Below the pieces are notes generated by a model. That model searched no databases and had not been told where the DNA came from. It saw only the letters and a list, made by a program, of their open reading frames with translations. From NCBI RefSeq assembly GCF_014192915.1, contig NZ_JACHYN010000005.1:1-64000 (forward strand): a stretch of 64,000 bases of DNA, given 5' to 3'. Every line of letters begins with the position of its first letter. Position 1 is the stretch's first letter. The stretch comes from Azospirillum sp. OGB3. GTDB taxonomy: Bacteria; Pseudomonadota; Alphaproteobacteria; Azospirillales; Azospirillaceae. Both the position numbers and the translations under genes were made by a program. Below are positions 16,903-24,882 of the stretch, in pieces.

Positions 16903-17297
16903 GGTCCAGTTGACGGAAGTTGGAGAGATCACACACGCCTCCCTTGGTGCGCTGGGGATCGCTGCCTTTCGCAGTCCGTGTTGCCATCGGCTCTGGCATG
17001 CCAGATCCAATGCGATCAGGCTAAAACCTCAAGCTCGCTTGAGGTCAAGAAGTATTTTGGGGCAGTGAATCGGCCCGATCGGGCCTGAGGCGCACCACGC
17101 CTCCCGAAGCCCCCGCTTCGGCGTTGATGTGCATTTGGGCTCGAGCCGCACTCAAGTACCCTTGCCTGGTGAACGCCTGCAGCGCCAGCGCAGGCCAAGC
17201 GACCAGAGGACGCAGGAAGATGGAGAGAGCTCCGCTTTGAAACGGGAGGGAAGGCCGTTGTTCGCTGTTGTGGCAATGGCACTGAGGGAGAACCTGC

Positions 17298-17513
17298 ATG
17301 GTTTCATCCGCATCGCTGCCGCATATCGTCCTGCTGGGCGATTCGCTCTTCGACAACTCCGCCTATGTGGGAGGCGGACCGGACGTGACGGCACAGCTTC
17401 GTTTGCGTCGGCCGTCGGGCTGGGGGCCGTCGGGCTGGGGTGCGGCTTTAAGAGCAGAAGACGGTGCCGTCGTTGCGGCTCAAGAGGTAGCAATCATGAG
17501 GTCATTCATCTGA
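17298..17513 (+). pseudogene. Truncated SGNH/GDSL hydrolase, N-terminal part only
   Basis: MVSSASLPHIVLLGDSLFDN then SAYVGGGPDVTAQLRLR is a clear GDSL block I with the nucleophile Ser, preceded by a GGGAG site. After a short duplication (PSGWGPSGWG) the protein runs RAEDGAVVAAQEVAIMRSFI and stops, so blocks II-V with the other catalytic residues are lost. About 120 residues are missing. Confidence 0.6.
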
Positions 17514-17848
17514 AAACGCGACCCATGCAGAATCGTTCACCACTGTCCTGGTTGTTTTGCGCAAAATTCGTCCAATATTGCTTCTAAGAGGCGCTGCACG
17601 ATGGTTGATTTTCCGCCAAGCATAGCGCTCGATGGGTGCCGGACCGCTTACTTATGCCTCCGCCAAGCTCAGTATGCATGCACTGACGAAGATGCACAAA
17701 AGGAAGATGTTCTGTGTTTTTCCTCCATGGCGAGGAATTACGCCGAGATGGTGCTGCGCCGCGGGAACATAGTCCAGCGCTGGAAAGCAAAACGATTTCT
17801 TAAAAAGGTTCTGCGAGCTTGCGGTGGTGAACACTGAGTTCAATTGGT
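17514..17848. other. 335-bp stretch without a supportable gene
   Basis: Base composition is less GC-rich than the neighbours. One frame is open for 78 codons (17601-17837, MVDFPPSIALDGCRTAYLCL...), but it has no ribosome-binding site, no recognisable family and ends near an IS6-type terminal repeat. I do not call it a gene. Confidence 0.4.
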
Positions 17849-18108
17849 GGTTCTGTTTCAGCGTTTGCGACAGGGCGGACGTTGCGTAGAACTTCGGCCG
17901 GATTGGCGATTCGGGTGACACGGTGATGCGTAGCAGGAAGAGCCCGTTCAAAGGGCGGCGGTTCACGGGGCGGTGATCCTGTGTGCGGTGCGCTGGTATC
18001 TGCAGTTCCCGATCAGCGACCGCGACCTTGAGCGGATGCTGGCCGACCGCGGCGGTCTTGGACCGGCAGGTGGAGGTGCTTCTGCAACGAAACGCTGCGG
18101 CAGGATCA
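17849..18108 (+). mobile_element. IS6-family element remnant, left end and transposase N-terminus
   Basis: GGTTCTGTTTCAGCG at 17849 resembles an IS6 terminal repeat. From ATG 17926 the DNA reads MRSRKSPFKGRRFTG and, after a one-base deletion, VILCAVRWYLQFPISDRDLE then RMLADRGG, the highly conserved start of IS6 transposases. After this the sequence jumps out of the family. It is in the opposite orientation to the fragment at 12560-12963. Confidence 0.7.
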
Positions 18109-18225
18109 TCAGTTCCTGGTGAAGAAGGCCGCGAGCGGTGACGGCTCGCGGGGGTCGGCGTCATAGACGCAGGGGGCTGCCAGGACCGACAGCCCAAGGA
18201 CGAGGATGATGGCGAGTTTAATCAT
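18109..18225 (-). CDS. 38-residue exported peptide downstream of dipZ
   Basis: The coding frame begins MIKLAIILVLGLSVLAAPCV and continues YDADPREPSPLAAFFTRN before TGA. The first 18 residues form a good signal peptide; one Cys remains near the likely cleavage site. A strong AAGGAGAT lies 9 bases upstream of the ATG. It starts 38 bases after dipZ on the same strand, so it should be co-transcribed. No family is recognised. Its 3' end abuts the IS6 remnant, so the original C terminus may have been changed. Confidence 0.6.
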   Translation of the reverse strand: MIKLAIILVLGLSVLAAPCVYDADPREPSPLAAFFTRN

Positions 18226-18263
18226 GGCGGAAATCTCCTTCAGGATCTCCATCGGCGCGGCGC

Positions 18264-20045
18264 TCAGCCAAAGGTGAAGGCAAAAGCCGCGACACCCGGA
18301 TCCAGGAAGCGGACTTCGAACGTGCGCTCCCCGATGTCGCGGCTCTGCCGCACGAGTTGGTACAGACGGGTCTGGGTGACGGTGCCATGCCCTTCGGCGT
18401 CGATGTCGGCGCCATGATTCTCGCCCGGCGCCTTGCCGTCGATGGTCACCTCGAAACGGACCGGCTGGCCATCCGCGCCCGGCCCAAGGATCAGGTGCAG
18501 GTCACGCGCGCTGAACCGATAGGTGATCCCACCCCCGGCTTGGTTGAGGGTCGCCTGTTCGGCACCGACCGTCCAGTTGCCGGTCAGGCCCCACTGGTTG
18601 AGCCTCAGTGGCTTCGTCGTGTAGCTCCGGGCGCGGTCGCCGCCCATTCCTTCCGGTGAGGCGAAGTTCGACGCCTGTTGATAACCGATGTAGGTTTCTG
18701 AGGATCGAATGTGGGCAAGGTCCGGCGCGGCCTGGGCGCCCTTGGCGTCGGGCACCACGACGTCGTTGGACGCGCTGCGATCGCCGGCTTCCGCCAGAAG
18801 CGCCTGGATGGCCTTTTCGGATTCCTGATAGTTGCCCTCGCCGAACGCGTGGTGCCGGATGCGGCCCTTGGCGTCGATAAAGTACAGCGCCGGCCAATAG
18901 CTGTTCCGAAAGGCGCGCCAGACCCTGAAATTGCTGTCGACCGCGACCGGATAGCCGATCTGGAAGTCGGTCAGCGCCTTCCGGATGTTCTGGACGTTTC
19001 GTTCGAAGGCGAACTCGGGCGTGTGCACGCCGATCACGACAAGTCCCTGATCCTTGTACTTGTCCGCCCACGCGCGGACATAGGGCAGGGCGCGGATGCA
19101 GTTTATGCACGAGTAGGTCCAGAAATTCACCAGGACTACCTTGCCCCGCAGCGCTTCCGTCGACAGCGGCGTCGAATTCAGCCACTCCACCGTTCCGTCG
19201 AGCGACGGGAATGTCCCCTCCACCGGGAGGTCGTTCTGTAACGGCTTGCCCGCCGTCCGGGCCACGGCGTTGCTGGCCACCATGCCCAGTTCAAGGTCCT
19301 GGCCCAACGCCTGATCCCCCGAACCGAAATTGCCGAGCAGGGCGCGCTCGATCCGGTCGGTGCTGGTGCTCGACAGGTTGGCGAAAAGCCCGGTGTCGAG
19401 GCCAAGCCCGATGGCGGCAACCCCCGCGATGACGGCCACGCCAAGGCCCCGGCGAACCCATTCTCCGCAACCGAGCGACCGCTTCAAGGCGGCGAACAGC
19501 CGGCCGCCGACCAGCAGCGCCAGCGCCAGCGACGTGGCCGCCCCGGCCGCGTAGGCCAGGAGGAGAAGCGTGGTCTGCAGGTTGGCGCCCTGCAGGGCCG
19601 CCCCGGTCAGCACGAGGCCGAGGATCGGCCCGGCACAGGGTGCCCAGAGCAGCCCGGTCGCCACCCCGATCAGGAGCGATCCACCGAAGGTCGGGGCCGG
19701 ACCGGGCTCGCCCGCCGTATGCAGGATGCGGTTCCCGAAGGCGACGGCCGGCCGTGTCAGGATGCCGGCGACCCGCGGGGAGACCAGCGCCACGCCGAAC
19801 ACGGCCAACAGCGCCAGCGCGACGAAGCGGCCCAGGTCATTGACCTGGACGGCCCAACCGCCGCCGACCGCGGCCAGCGTCGCGACCGCGGCGAAGGTGA
19901 TGGCCATACCGGCCAGCATCGGCAGAGTGCTCGTGACGAACGGCTTTTCCGCGCGCGCAAACACGAAGGGAAGAGCCGGCAGGATGCATGGGCTGACGAT
20001 GGTCAGCATGCCCCCGAGGTAGGCAACACCCAGAAGGGTCATCAT
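18264..20045 (-). CDS. dipZ: DipZ-type CcdA-thioredoxin fusion
   Basis: 593 residues. The N-terminal part is a CcdA/DsbD-like membrane domain of about six helices with its redox Cys pair (TIVSPCILPALPF near residue 20 and WAPCAGP near 135). It is followed by a TlpA-like thioredoxin domain with a CINC active site (about 313-316) in NFWTYSCINCIRALPYVRAW. A C-terminal beta-domain (about 450-593) resembles a carbohydrate-binding fold. DipZ proteins carry electrons from cytoplasmic thioredoxin to periplasmic thiols. ATG 20045 or ATG 20042 could start; AAGGAAACG is just upstream. Confidence 0.88.
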   Translation of the reverse strand: MMTLLGVAYLGGMLTIVSPCILPALPFVFARAEKPFVTSTLPMLAGMAITFAAVATLAAVGGGWAVQVNDLGRFVALALLAVFGVALVSPRVAGILTRPAVAFGNRILHTAGEPGPAPTFGGSLLIGVATGLLWAPCAGPILGLVLTGAALQGANLQTTLLLLAYAAGAATSLALALLVGGRLFAALKRSLGCGEWVRRGLGVAVIAGVAAIGLGLDTGLFANLSSTSTDRIERALLGNFGSGDQALGQDLELGMVASNAVARTAGKPLQNDLPVEGTFPSLDGTVEWLNSTPLSTEALRGKVVLVNFWTYSCINCIRALPYVRAWADKYKDQGLVVIGVHTPEFAFERNVQNIRKALTDFQIGYPVAVDSNFRVWRAFRNSYWPALYFIDAKGRIRHHAFGEGNYQESEKAIQALLAEAGDRSASNDVVVPDAKGAQAAPDLAHIRSSETYIGYQQASNFASPEGMGGDRARSYTTKPLRLNQWGLTGNWTVGAEQATLNQAGGGITYRFSARDLHLILGPGADGQPVRFEVTIDGKAPGENHGADIDAEGHGTVTQTRLYQLVRQSRDIGERTFEVRFLDPGVAAFAFTFG

Positions 20046-20129
20046 CGTTTCCTTGGGGCGGAGCGGCAGCCTGTGCCGCTCGCCTCCGGCGAAGAAGGAT
20101 GGCGGGGGGAACGCGTGCGCCGGAACCGG

Positions 20130-21179
20130 TCAGAGCTTGGCAACGTCGACGACCGCGTCCACGAAGGCCTGCGGGGCTTCCTGGGGCAGGTTGTGGCCGG
20201 TGCCGCCGGCGACGAGCCGGTGCGCGTACTGGCCCGAGAATTTCTTGGCGTAGGCGCCGGCGTCCGGGTGGGGGGCGCCGTTGGCGTCGCCTTCCATGGT
20301 GATGGTCGGCACGGCGATCACCGGAGCTGCGGCAAGCCGCTTTTCCAGTTCGTCATACTTCGGTTCGCCCGGAGCCAGGCCAAGCCGCCAGCGGTAATTG
20401 TGGATGACGATGGCGACATGGTCGGGGTTGTCGAAGGCCGCCGCGGAGCGGTCGAACGTGGCGTCGTCGAACTCCCACTTCGGCGAGGCGAGCCGCCAGA
20501 TGAGCTTGGCAAAGTCGTGCCGGTACTGGTCATAGCCGGCACGGCCGCGGTCCGTGGCGAAATAGAACTGATACCACCATTCGAGTTCGGCCTTCGGCGG
20601 CAACGGCTTCTTGCCGGCCTCCTGGTTGCCGATGAGGTAGCCGCTGACCGACACCATGGCCTTGGTCCGCTCCGGCCAAAGCGCCGCGACGATGTTGGCG
20701 GTCCGCGCCCCCCAATCGAAGCCGGCGAGCGTCGCCTTCTCGATCTTTAGGGCGTCCATCAACGCGATGGTATCGAGGGCGAGCGCCGACGGCTGGCCGT
20801 TGCGGAAGGTCTCGCCGGACAGAAACCGCGTCGTGCCATAGCCGCGCAGGTAGGGCACGATCACGCGGTAGCCCGCCGATGCCAGTGCCGGTGCGACGTC
20901 GACGAAGCTGTGGATGTCGTAGGGCCAGCCGTGCAGCAGGACGACGACGGGACCATCGGCAGGGCCGGCGTCCACATAGCCGACGTTCAGGACGCCCGCG
21001 TCGATCTGCTTCAGCGGACCGAACGGCGTGTCCGTTCCCGGCTTGATGGGGTGCGCCGTCGGCTTCGCTTCGGCGGCCTGTGCGGAGGCTGGCCCGGAGA
21101 GGCCGATCTGCGTTGCGGCAAGAGTCATGGCCGCGGTGGCCAGAAAACGGCGGCGGTCGCGGTTGATGGGGTTGGGCAT
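20130..21179 (-). CDS. Tat-exported epoxide-hydrolase-like alpha/beta hydrolase
   Basis: 349 residues. A twin-arginine signal (NRDRRRFLATAAMTLAATQ) precedes the fold. HGWPYDIHSFVDV gives the oxyanion HGxP motif, AGFDWGARTANIVAALWPER the Asp nucleophile, and GGTGHNLPQEAP the catalytic His, so this is the Asp-nucleophile epoxide hydrolase/dehalogenase class. ATG 21179 has GGAGAC 8 bases upstream. It lies downstream of ohr on the same strand (149-base gap). A half-site like the OhrR dyad (ATCGGATGCG) is at about 21246, so peroxide control is possible but unproven. Confidence 0.8.
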   Translation of the reverse strand: MPNPINRDRRRFLATAAMTLAATQIGLSGPASAQAAEAKPTAHPIKPGTDTPFGPLKQIDAGVLNVGYVDAGPADGPVVVLLHGWPYDIHSFVDVAPALASAGYRVIVPYLRGYGTTRFLSGETFRNGQPSALALDTIALMDALKIEKATLAGFDWGARTANIVAALWPERTKAMVSVSGYLIGNQEAGKKPLPPKAELEWWYQFYFATDRGRAGYDQYRHDFAKLIWRLASPKWEFDDATFDRSAAAFDNPDHVAIVIHNYRWRLGLAPGEPKYDELEKRLAAAPVIAVPTITMEGDANGAPHPDAGAYAKKFSGQYAHRLVAGGTGHNLPQEAPQAFVDAVVDVAKL

Positions 21180-21328
21180 CTGTCTGTCTCCGGTGCGATG
21201 GAGCAATGGGGCTGAGAGAGCCATGGAAACGGAAGCGATCAAATCGGATGCGATTGACATCTACGGATCGGTCCACGCGGCAGCGTTCCGATTTGACCGC
21301 CTCCGATCCTGGACCGGGAGGCGCGTTC

Positions 21329-21748
21329 TCAGGCGACGGTGATCGTGACGTCGATGTTGCCGCGCGTCGCAAGGGAATAGGGGCAGGTTCCGTGCGCGGT
21401 CTGCACCACGGTTTCGGCGGTTTCGCGGTCGAGCCCCGGCAGGCTGACGTTGAGACGGGCCGCGAGGCCGTAGCCGGTGCCGGTGGTGACGAGATCCACC
21501 TCGGCGTTGACCGCGAGGTCGGCCGGAAGTGTGATCTGCATCTTCTGGGCGGCAATGTTCATGGCGCCGATGAAGCACGCCGACCAGCCGGCGGCGAACA
21601 ACTGCTCCGGATTGGTGCCCCCACCCGACGAACCGGGGGAGGACAGGGCGATGTTCAGGCGGCCGTCGTCACTGCGGGCGGTGCCGTCCCGTCCCCCGGC
21701 GGAGGTGCGGGTCCGGCCGGTGTAAATCACTTTGGTCAGCTGGGGCAT
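21329..21748 (-). CDS. ohr: Organic hydroperoxide resistance protein Ohr
   Basis: 139 residues, the normal length. The OsmC/Ohr fold has both catalytic Cys, in LFAAGWSACFIGAMNIAAQK and AHGTCPYSLATRGNIDV, and an early Arg-containing stretch (YTGRTRTSAGGRDGTARSDD). It reduces organic peroxides with lipoyl-dependent thiols in the cytoplasm. It is divergent from the MarR-type gene at 21912, with a perfect 23-bp palindrome between them. Confidence 0.93.
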   Translation of the reverse strand: MPQLTKVIYTGRTRTSAGGRDGTARSDDGRLNIALSSPGSSGGGTNPEQLFAAGWSACFIGAMNIAAQKMQITLPADLAVNAEVDLVTTGTGYGLAARLNVSLPGLDRETAETVVQTAHGTCPYSLATRGNIDVTITVA

Positions 21749-21780
21749 GGTGGGGTCCTTGCGGGGAAAGCCCTTTATAA

Positions 21781-21803
21781 CGTATCCGATTGTATCGGAT
21801 ACG
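21781..21803. promoter_or_regulatory. Perfect OhrR-type operator between ohr and ohrR
   Basis: CGTATCCGAT and ATCGGATACG are exact inverted 10-mers separated by TGT. It lies 33 bases upstream of the ohr ATG, where a bound repressor would block ohr transcription. OhrR repressors bind such dyads and release them on peroxide oxidation. Confidence 0.7.
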
Positions 21804-21840
21804 ATTGGAGTCTATGCAGGGAACGCGGGAGAGTCAACCT

Positions 21841-21855
21841 TCCGATTTCATCGGA
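21841..21855. promoter_or_regulatory. Second, shorter OhrR-type dyad near ohrR
   Basis: TCCGAT and ATCGGA are inverted 6-mers separated by TTC, the same core and spacing as the 21781-21803 dyad. It lies 57 bases upstream of the ohrR start and would fit autoregulation. Confidence 0.5.
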
Positions 21856-21911
21856 TGCGAGTTATATAGGCTCCAGGCCCTTCACATTTTCGTGTGCCGG
21901 AGAGGATGACG

Positions 21912-22373
21912 ATGACTCCCCCAATGATGCCAGACGACCCGGCGAGCCCCAAACTGGCTGATTTCCTGTGTTTCGCGATCTATTCGGCCAACCTCGCCTA
22001 CGGGCGGGCCTACCGGCCAATCCTTGAGGAACTCGGCCTTACCTATCTCCAGTACATCACCATCGTGGCGTTGTGGGAGGAAGACAACCTGACGGTCCGG
22101 GGGCTGGGTGAAAAACTGTTCCTGGAGTCCAACACGCTCACGCCGATCCTCAAGAAGCTGGAGGCGATGGGCTACGTCACCCGGCAGCGCGATCCGGAGG
22201 ATGAACGTCAGGTCCGGGTGGGCCTCACCGGCGCCGGCCGCCGCCTGCGCGAGAAGGGCCTGAACATGACCCTCGTCAAGCAGACCGGCCTGCCGCCCGA
22301 TGAGTTTGCAAAGCTGCAAAAGGCCGTCGCGGACCTGCGCGACACATTGCTGGAGGTGAGCAAAGGGGAGTGA
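21912..22373 (+). CDS. ohrR: OhrR, MarR-family peroxide-sensing repressor
   Basis: 153 residues. The redox Cys lies in LADFLCFAIYSANLAYGRAY, followed by the two Tyr of the peroxide-sensing pocket (RAYRPILEELGLTYLQYIT). The winged helix has LGEKLFLESNTLTPILKKLE and the wing RQRDPEDERQVRVGLT. Oxidation of the Cys by organic peroxides releases DNA. ATG 21912 was chosen because GGAGAGG ends 6 bases upstream; ATG 21906 would be too close. Divergent from ohr, with two matching dyads between. Confidence 0.9.
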   Translation: MTPPMMPDDPASPKLADFLCFAIYSANLAYGRAYRPILEELGLTYLQYITIVALWEEDNLTVRGLGEKLFLESNTLTPILKKLEAMGYVTRQRDPEDERQVRVGLTGAGRRLREKGLNMTLVKQTGLPPDEFAKLQKAVADLRDTLLEVSKGE

Positions 22374-22383
22374 CGGCGCCCCG

Positions 22384-23310
22384 TCACCCCTTTCCGCCGG
22401 TTTCCTCCCCGGCCGCTTCCTCGATGATCCAGTCGACGAAGGCGTGGACGTTCGCTCGCGACGCGACCTGGGGCGGATACACGAGGTAATAGCCGAACCC
22501 CGCCGGGCAGGACTCCGCAAAGGGGCGGACCAGCCGTCCGGCCGAGAGATCGTCGGCAACGATCAGGCTGCGCCCCAGCAGCACACCATGCCCGTCGACG
22601 GCCGCCTGGGTCGCCGTCACCGAGGAATTGAAGCGCAGTCCCCGGTTGAGGTCGACGGCCTGCTCCAGCCCGACCATTTGCAGCCAGACCCGCCATGACG
22701 GGATCGGCCCCGCGAAATTGATCGTCTCGTCGTGCAGCAGCGTGTGTTGCCGCAGGTCGGCGACGCTCCGCAACGGAACGGCGCCGGACAGCAGCCGGGG
22801 GCTGCACACCGGAAACAGTTCCTCCTCGAACAGCAGCACGCTTTTCAGGCCGGGGTAGGAGCCGGGACCATAGCGGATGACGATGTCCACCTCGTTGGCG
22901 GAAAAATCCACCAGCCGCACGTCCGCGTCGATGCGCAGGTCGATGTCGGGGTGGCGCGTCCGAAAATGCTCGATGCGCGGCATCAGCCATTTGGCCGCGA
23001 AGGACGGCGACATGCTGACCGTCAGGATGCCGCCCGCGGCCAGCCGCTTGACCTGCCCCATGGCGGCCTCCATCAGGTCGAAGCTGCGCCGCAGGTCCGG
23101 CAACAGGATCTGCCCCGCCTCCGTCAGCAGCACGCGCCGGCCGCTGCGCCGGAACAGCGGCACGCCGAGATAATCCTCCAGCGTCCGCACCTGATGGCTG
23201 ATCGCCGCCGGGGTGACGCGCAGTTCGTCCGCGGCGCGGGCGAAGCTGAGGTGGCGGGCGGCGGCCTCGAAGGCGCGGAACCCGCTGAGGGGCAGCAACG
23301 GTCGCGACAT
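22384..23310 (-). CDS. LysR-family regulator (GcvA-like)
   Basis: 308 residues from ATG 23310. N-terminal HTH: LSGFRAFEAAARHLSFARAA then DELRVTPAAISHQVRTLEDY; effector domain from about 95. AISHQVRTLE and the full-length effector domain resemble GcvA/AmpR-type members. ATG 23322 (MDLSMSRP) is an alternative; neither has a strong ribosome-binding site. It is divergent from the SDR gene at 23551, the usual place for a LysR target. It is convergent with ohrR (10-base gap). Confidence 0.82.
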   Translation of the reverse strand: MSRPLLPLSGFRAFEAAARHLSFARAADELRVTPAAISHQVRTLEDYLGVPLFRRSGRRVLLTEAGQILLPDLRRSFDLMEAAMGQVKRLAAGGILTVSMSPSFAAKWLMPRIEHFRTRHPDIDLRIDADVRLVDFSANEVDIVIRYGPGSYPGLKSVLLFEEELFPVCSPRLLSGAVPLRSVADLRQHTLLHDETINFAGPIPSWRVWLQMVGLEQAVDLNRGLRFNSSVTATQAAVDGHGVLLGRSLIVADDLSAGRLVRPFAESCPAGFGYYLVYPPQVASRANVHAFVDWIIEEAAGEETGGKG

Positions 23311-23550
23311 CGACAAATCCATCTTGTCGATTCGATGAGGAAAGCTCGTTTGCCGTTCTACGCGTCCTACGGCATTTTTCAACGGGAAAGCGGGGCGGCA
23401 AGACAGGGTGGTCGCAAGTTCCGACGCTCCCCCGGCTCTCGCCTCACAACAAAAATTCTCATCGTTTCAATCCACGCCAAGGGGCGTGAAGCGACCCGCG
23501 AGTGGCGGGCCATCCAAACACGCCCCTTGTTCGAACCTAAAGGAACCATC

Positions 23551-24261
23551 ATGAGCACGCAAAAGGTTGCGCTGATCACCGGCGCGTCGCAGGGCATCGG
23601 TGCGGGTCTGGTGGCGGGCTTCCGCCAGCGCGGTTTCGCCATCGTCGCCAACTCCCGCTCCATCAGGGCCAGCGACGACCCGAACGTCGTGACCGTCGGC
23701 GGCGACGTCGCCGACCCGGACACCGCCAAGCGTCTGGTGGAGACCGCCCGTGAACGCTTCGGGCGCATCGACACGCTGGTCAACAACGCCGGCATTTTCA
23801 TCGCCAAGCCCTTCACCGAATACACCGCGGCCGACTACGCGGCGGTCGTCGCCACCAACCTGACCGGCTTCTTCCATGTGTCCCAGATGGCTGCGGCGCA
23901 GATGCTGAACCAGGGCAGCGGACACATCGTCAACATCACCACCACGCTGGTGGAACAGCCGCTGGCCAGCGTGCCCGCAGCGTTGGCTTCCCTGACCAAG
24001 GGCGGCTTGGACGCGGTGGTCCGCTCGCTCGCCATCGAATACGCCGGCAAGGGCATCCGTGTGAACGCGGTGTCGCCGGGCATCATCAAGACGCCGATGC
24101 ACGCCCCGGAAACGCACGAATTCCTGGCCGCTCTGCACCCGGTCGGCCGCCTGGGCGACATTCAGGACATCGTGGACGCGGTGCTCTACCTCGACGCCGC
24201 CAACTTCGTCACCGGCGAAACGCTGCATGTCGATGGCGGCCAGCACGCCGGTCGCTGGTAA
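23551..24261 (+). CDS. SDR-family protein lacking the catalytic tyrosine
   Basis: 236 residues. The cofactor motif is TGASQGIG, then NNAG and a C-terminal FVTGETLHVDGG, all classical SDR features. The catalytic YxxxK is replaced: the Lys is present in ASLTKGGLDAVVRSLA, but the residue four before it is Ala, and NITTTLVEQPLASVPAALAS replaces the usual Ser/Tyr pattern. It may be a binding protein or use other chemistry. ATG 23551 has AAAGGAACC upstream. It is followed 41 bases later by a tautomerase gene and is divergent from a LysR gene. Confidence 0.85.
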   Translation: MSTQKVALITGASQGIGAGLVAGFRQRGFAIVANSRSIRASDDPNVVTVGGDVADPDTAKRLVETARERFGRIDTLVNNAGIFIAKPFTEYTAADYAAVVATNLTGFFHVSQMAAAQMLNQGSGHIVNITTTLVEQPLASVPAALASLTKGGLDAVVRSLAIEYAGKGIRVNAVSPGIIKTPMHAPETHEFLAALHPVGRLGDIQDIVDAVLYLDAANFVTGETLHVDGGQHAGRW

Positions 24262-24302
24262 GGCCCTGGCGGTAACGCCATCAAGTTGGAAAGGAGCACC
24301 CG

Positions 24303-24539
24303 ATGCCGTACGTGAACATCCAGATCACCCGCGAGGGCACGAGTCCCGGGGCCACCGGCGCGACGCCGGAGCAGAAGGCGGCCCTGATCAAGGGGGTCAG
24401 CGACCTGTTGTTCGAGGTGCTGAACAAGCCGCACGCGGCGACCTTCGTCGTGATCGACGAGGTTCCCATGGAGAACTGGGGCATGGGCGGGTTGCCGGTT
24501 GAGGAATACCGTCGCCAGACGGCGGGCAAAACGCCCTGA
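24303..24539 (+). CDS. 4-oxalocrotonate-tautomerase-family protein
   Basis: 78 residues. After removal of Met the chain begins PYVNIQITREG, giving the catalytic Pro-1, and continues with the family helix TPEQKAALIKGVSDLLFEVL and VVIDEVPMENWGMGG. Tautomerases of this group interconvert keto and enol forms; the physiological substrate is unknown. GGAAAGGAG precedes the ATG. It is probably co-transcribed with the SDR gene upstream. The extra GATGATPEQ insert is usual for this subgroup. Confidence 0.85.
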   Translation: MPYVNIQITREGTSPGATGATPEQKAALIKGVSDLLFEVLNKPHAATFVVIDEVPMENWGMGGLPVEEYRRQTAGKTP

Positions 24540-24568
24540 ACCGCCACCCGGCGGTCAACCACGAAAAG

Positions 24569-24594
24569 GCCCTCTCCCCTTTTGAGGAGAGGGC
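24569..24594. terminator. Hairpin after the tautomerase gene, dispersed-repeat type
   Basis: GCCCTCTCC and GGAGAGGGC form a perfect 9-bp stem with an 8-base loop. The same CCCTCTCC/GGAGAGGG arms recur twice at 61609-61748, so it is both a plausible terminator and a dispersed palindrome. The remaining bases up to 24882 show no gene; they are less GC-rich. Confidence 0.5.
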
Positions 24595-24882
24595 TGGGGG
24601 AGGAGGTTACAGGAGGCCGGCAACACACACCTATTGCTGTGCTTTCTGTTGCCCCCACTTGAGAATTTTCCCCGCCTCAAATGGAGTCTATATCGACCAT
24701 TTTAGATATTCGCGGACAGTGCTTGGCCTAAAAACTTTCTTGCGACCGAAGCAGGTCCTGAAAGCAACCACGTTTTACCTAGCACGATCCAGGTGGTTGG
24801 CTAAAATACTTGTTGTTTGCGCGTCTTTAACATCAAATTTGAAGGACTTGCGCCTTCCTCCGTATGTATTCCCGATGCCCAT

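Noticed and set aside
17601..17837. 78-codon frame in less GC-rich DNA
   Set aside because: No ribosome-binding site or family match; next to IS6 debris.
12560..18108. IS6 pieces on both sides of the frc region as a composite transposon
   Set aside because: Each preserves only one end, they are in opposite orientation and both are broken, so no complete composite unit can be defined.
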